Origin: Glo-17 sp964637835
GTDB taxonomy: Bacteria; Krumholzibacteriota; Krumholzibacteriia; LZORAL124-64-63
Assembly (NCBI GenBank): GCA_964637835.1
Contig: CAZWYF010000007.1
Span: 1-64,000 of the forward strand
Reading direction: 5' to 3'
DNA: 64,000 nucleotides
The notes under the pieces were generated by a model. The model was not told where the DNA came from and ran no database searches. It saw nothing but the letters and a program-made list of their open reading frames with translations. Below are positions 63,005 to 64,000 of the stretch, piece after piece. A program made the translations under genes and the position numbers. Positions within the stretch are counted from its first letter, which is position 1. Every line of letters starts with the position of its first letter.

Positions 63005-64000
63005 ATGGCTCACGCCGACATCCACGTGGTGGGCGGCGGCCTCGCCGGCTGCGAGGCCGCGTTGCAGCTGGCCCATCGGGGTCGTCCCGTCACCCTGCAC
63101 GAGATGCGCCCCACCGTCTCCACGCCCGCCCACACCGGTGGACAGCTGGCGGAGATCGTCTGCTCCAACAGCTTCAAGAGCACCGACCCGGGCACCGCCA
63201 GCGGGCTGCTGAAGGAGGAGCTGGACCGGCTCGGCTGCCGCCTGCTGCCCATCGCTCGCAAGGTGTCCGTGCCCGCCGGCGCCGCCCTGGCCATCGACCG
63301 CGAGCAGTTCGCCGCGGCGGTACAGGCCGCGGTGGAGGCCGAGGACCTGATCACCGTGCAGCGCGGCGAGGTTTCGCGTCTGGAGACGGCGCCGGACCGC
63401 CACTGGATCGTCGCCACCGGCCCGTTGACCAGTCCTGCGCTCCAGGAGCAGCTGGCCGAACTGACCGGGCGCGACGGGTTGCACTTCTTCGACGCCATCG
63501 CGCCCACGGTGACCCGCGAGTCGCTGGATCTCGACGTCCTCTACCGGGCCAGCCGCTACGACAAGGGCGAGGCCGACTACCTCAACGCCGCCATGGACCA
63601 GGCCCGGTACGAGGCCTTCTACGAGGCGCTCCTCGCCGCCGAGCGCCTGGCGGTCAAGGACTTCGACCGGGCCGACCTCTTCGACGGCTGCCAGCCCGTG
63701 GAGGAGATCGCCGCCGGCGGCCCGCAGTCCCTCTGCTTCGGGCCGCTCCGTCCGGTGGGCCTGCACGATCCGCGGACCGGCCAGCGGCCGCACGCCGTGG
63801 TCCAGCTCCGCCAGGAGAACGCCGCCGCCACGCTCTACGGCCTGGTCGGCTTCCAGACCCGCCTGAAGTGGGGCGAGCAGAAGCGGGTCTTCCGCATGAT
63901 CCCGGGCCTGGAGCAGGCGGAGTTCGTCCGCCTCGGCCAGATGCACCGCAACTTCTACGTGGACACGCCGCGGGTGCTGCGGCCCGACTTCGCGCTGCGG
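63005..64000 (+). CDS. trmFO: tRNA (uracil-54-C5)-methyltransferase, folate-dependent (5' part)
   Basis: The first 332 codons are in the window; the gene runs off the right edge. FAD-binding VVGGGLAGCEAALQLAHRG, then LHEMRP and IVCSNSFKS, and FQTRLKWGEQKRVFRMIPGLEQAEFVRLGQMHRN near 285, all TrmFO (formerly Gid) signatures. It makes ribothymidine-54 using methylenetetrahydrofolate and FADH2. AGGGAGG lies before the ATG, 16 nt after topA. The topA-trmFO order is common in many phyla and is often followed by xerC-hslVU. Confidence 0.96.
   Translation, partial: MAHADIHVVGGGLAGCEAALQLAHRGRPVTLHEMRPTVSTPAHTGGQLAEIVCSNSFKSTDPGTASGLLKEELDRLGCRLLPIARKVSVPAGAALAIDREQFAAAVQAAVEAEDLITVQRGEVSRLETAPDRHWIVATGPLTSPALQEQLAELTGRDGLHFFDAIAPTVTRESLDLDVLYRASRYDKGEADYLNAAMDQARYEAFYEALLAAERLAVKDFDRADLFDGCQPVEEIAAGGPQSLCFGPLRPVGLHDPRTGQRPHAVVQLRQENAAATLYGLVGFQTRLKWGEQKRVFRMIPGLEQAEFVRLGQMHRNFYVDTPRVLRPDFALR

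Overview
The window is high-GC DNA from a flagellated, Gram-negative (two-membrane) bacterium. A PorV/PorQ-family outer-membrane protein, an M6-type secreted protease ending in a FlgD-Ig-like/type IX-style C-terminal domain, a lipobox-bearing transglycosylase and an NtrC/sigma-54-driven flagellar cascade together suggest an FCB-superphylum or candidate-phylum lineage (Krumholzibacteriota- or Eisenbacteria-like). This placement is inference: there is no rRNA gene in the window, and no rRNA, tRNA, CRISPR array or insertion sequence was seen.

Region 1 (1-3425): a minus-strand array of at least three flagellin genes (one cut by the window edge), with a divergent GNAT acetyltransferase gene. Region 2 (3426-11643): regulators and chaperones, namely FlgM (anti-sigma-28) behind a sigma-28-like promoter and closed by a strong terminator; a histidine kinase/NtrC-type regulator pair; then an exported helical-repeat protein, a FlgN-like chaperone, a small histidine kinase and a second NtrC-type regulator in overlapping order. 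Region 3 (11648-32503): the flagellar structural and export operon(s), flgB-flgC-fliE-fliF-fliG-fliH-fliI-fliJ-motE-fliK-flgD-flgE-flbD-motA-motB-fliL-fliM-fliN-fliO, then, behind a consensus sigma-54 promoter, fliP-fliQ-fliR-flhB-flhA-flhF. Region 4 (33631-39270): a small membrane protein, sigma-28 (fliA, also behind a near-perfect sigma-54 promoter), two small unknown proteins, two HDOD proteins and a third sigma-54 activator with a degenerate receiver. Together these read as a regulatory cascade: housekeeping promoters drive the activators, sigma-54 drives the export apparatus and fliA, and sigma-28 drives flgM and flagellin.

Region 5 (39271-46599): a PorV-like outer-membrane protein and, convergent to it, an MltD-like lipoprotein transglycosylase. 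They are separated by a striking 28-bp inverted repeat enclosing a nested terminator hairpin. A diguanylate cyclase overlapping comEC follows.

Region 6 (46600-64000): housekeeping genes, purC-purH-guaA, an M6-like secreted metalloprotease, a soluble lytic transglycosylase, a dolichol/phytol-kinase-family membrane protein, secA, a DUF494/smg gene, topA with a lysine-rich tail, and trmFO running off the right edge. The rod/ring genes flgF, flgG, flgH and flgI, the hook-filament genes flgK and flgL, the cap genes fliD and fliS, flhG and the chemotaxis genes are not in this window.
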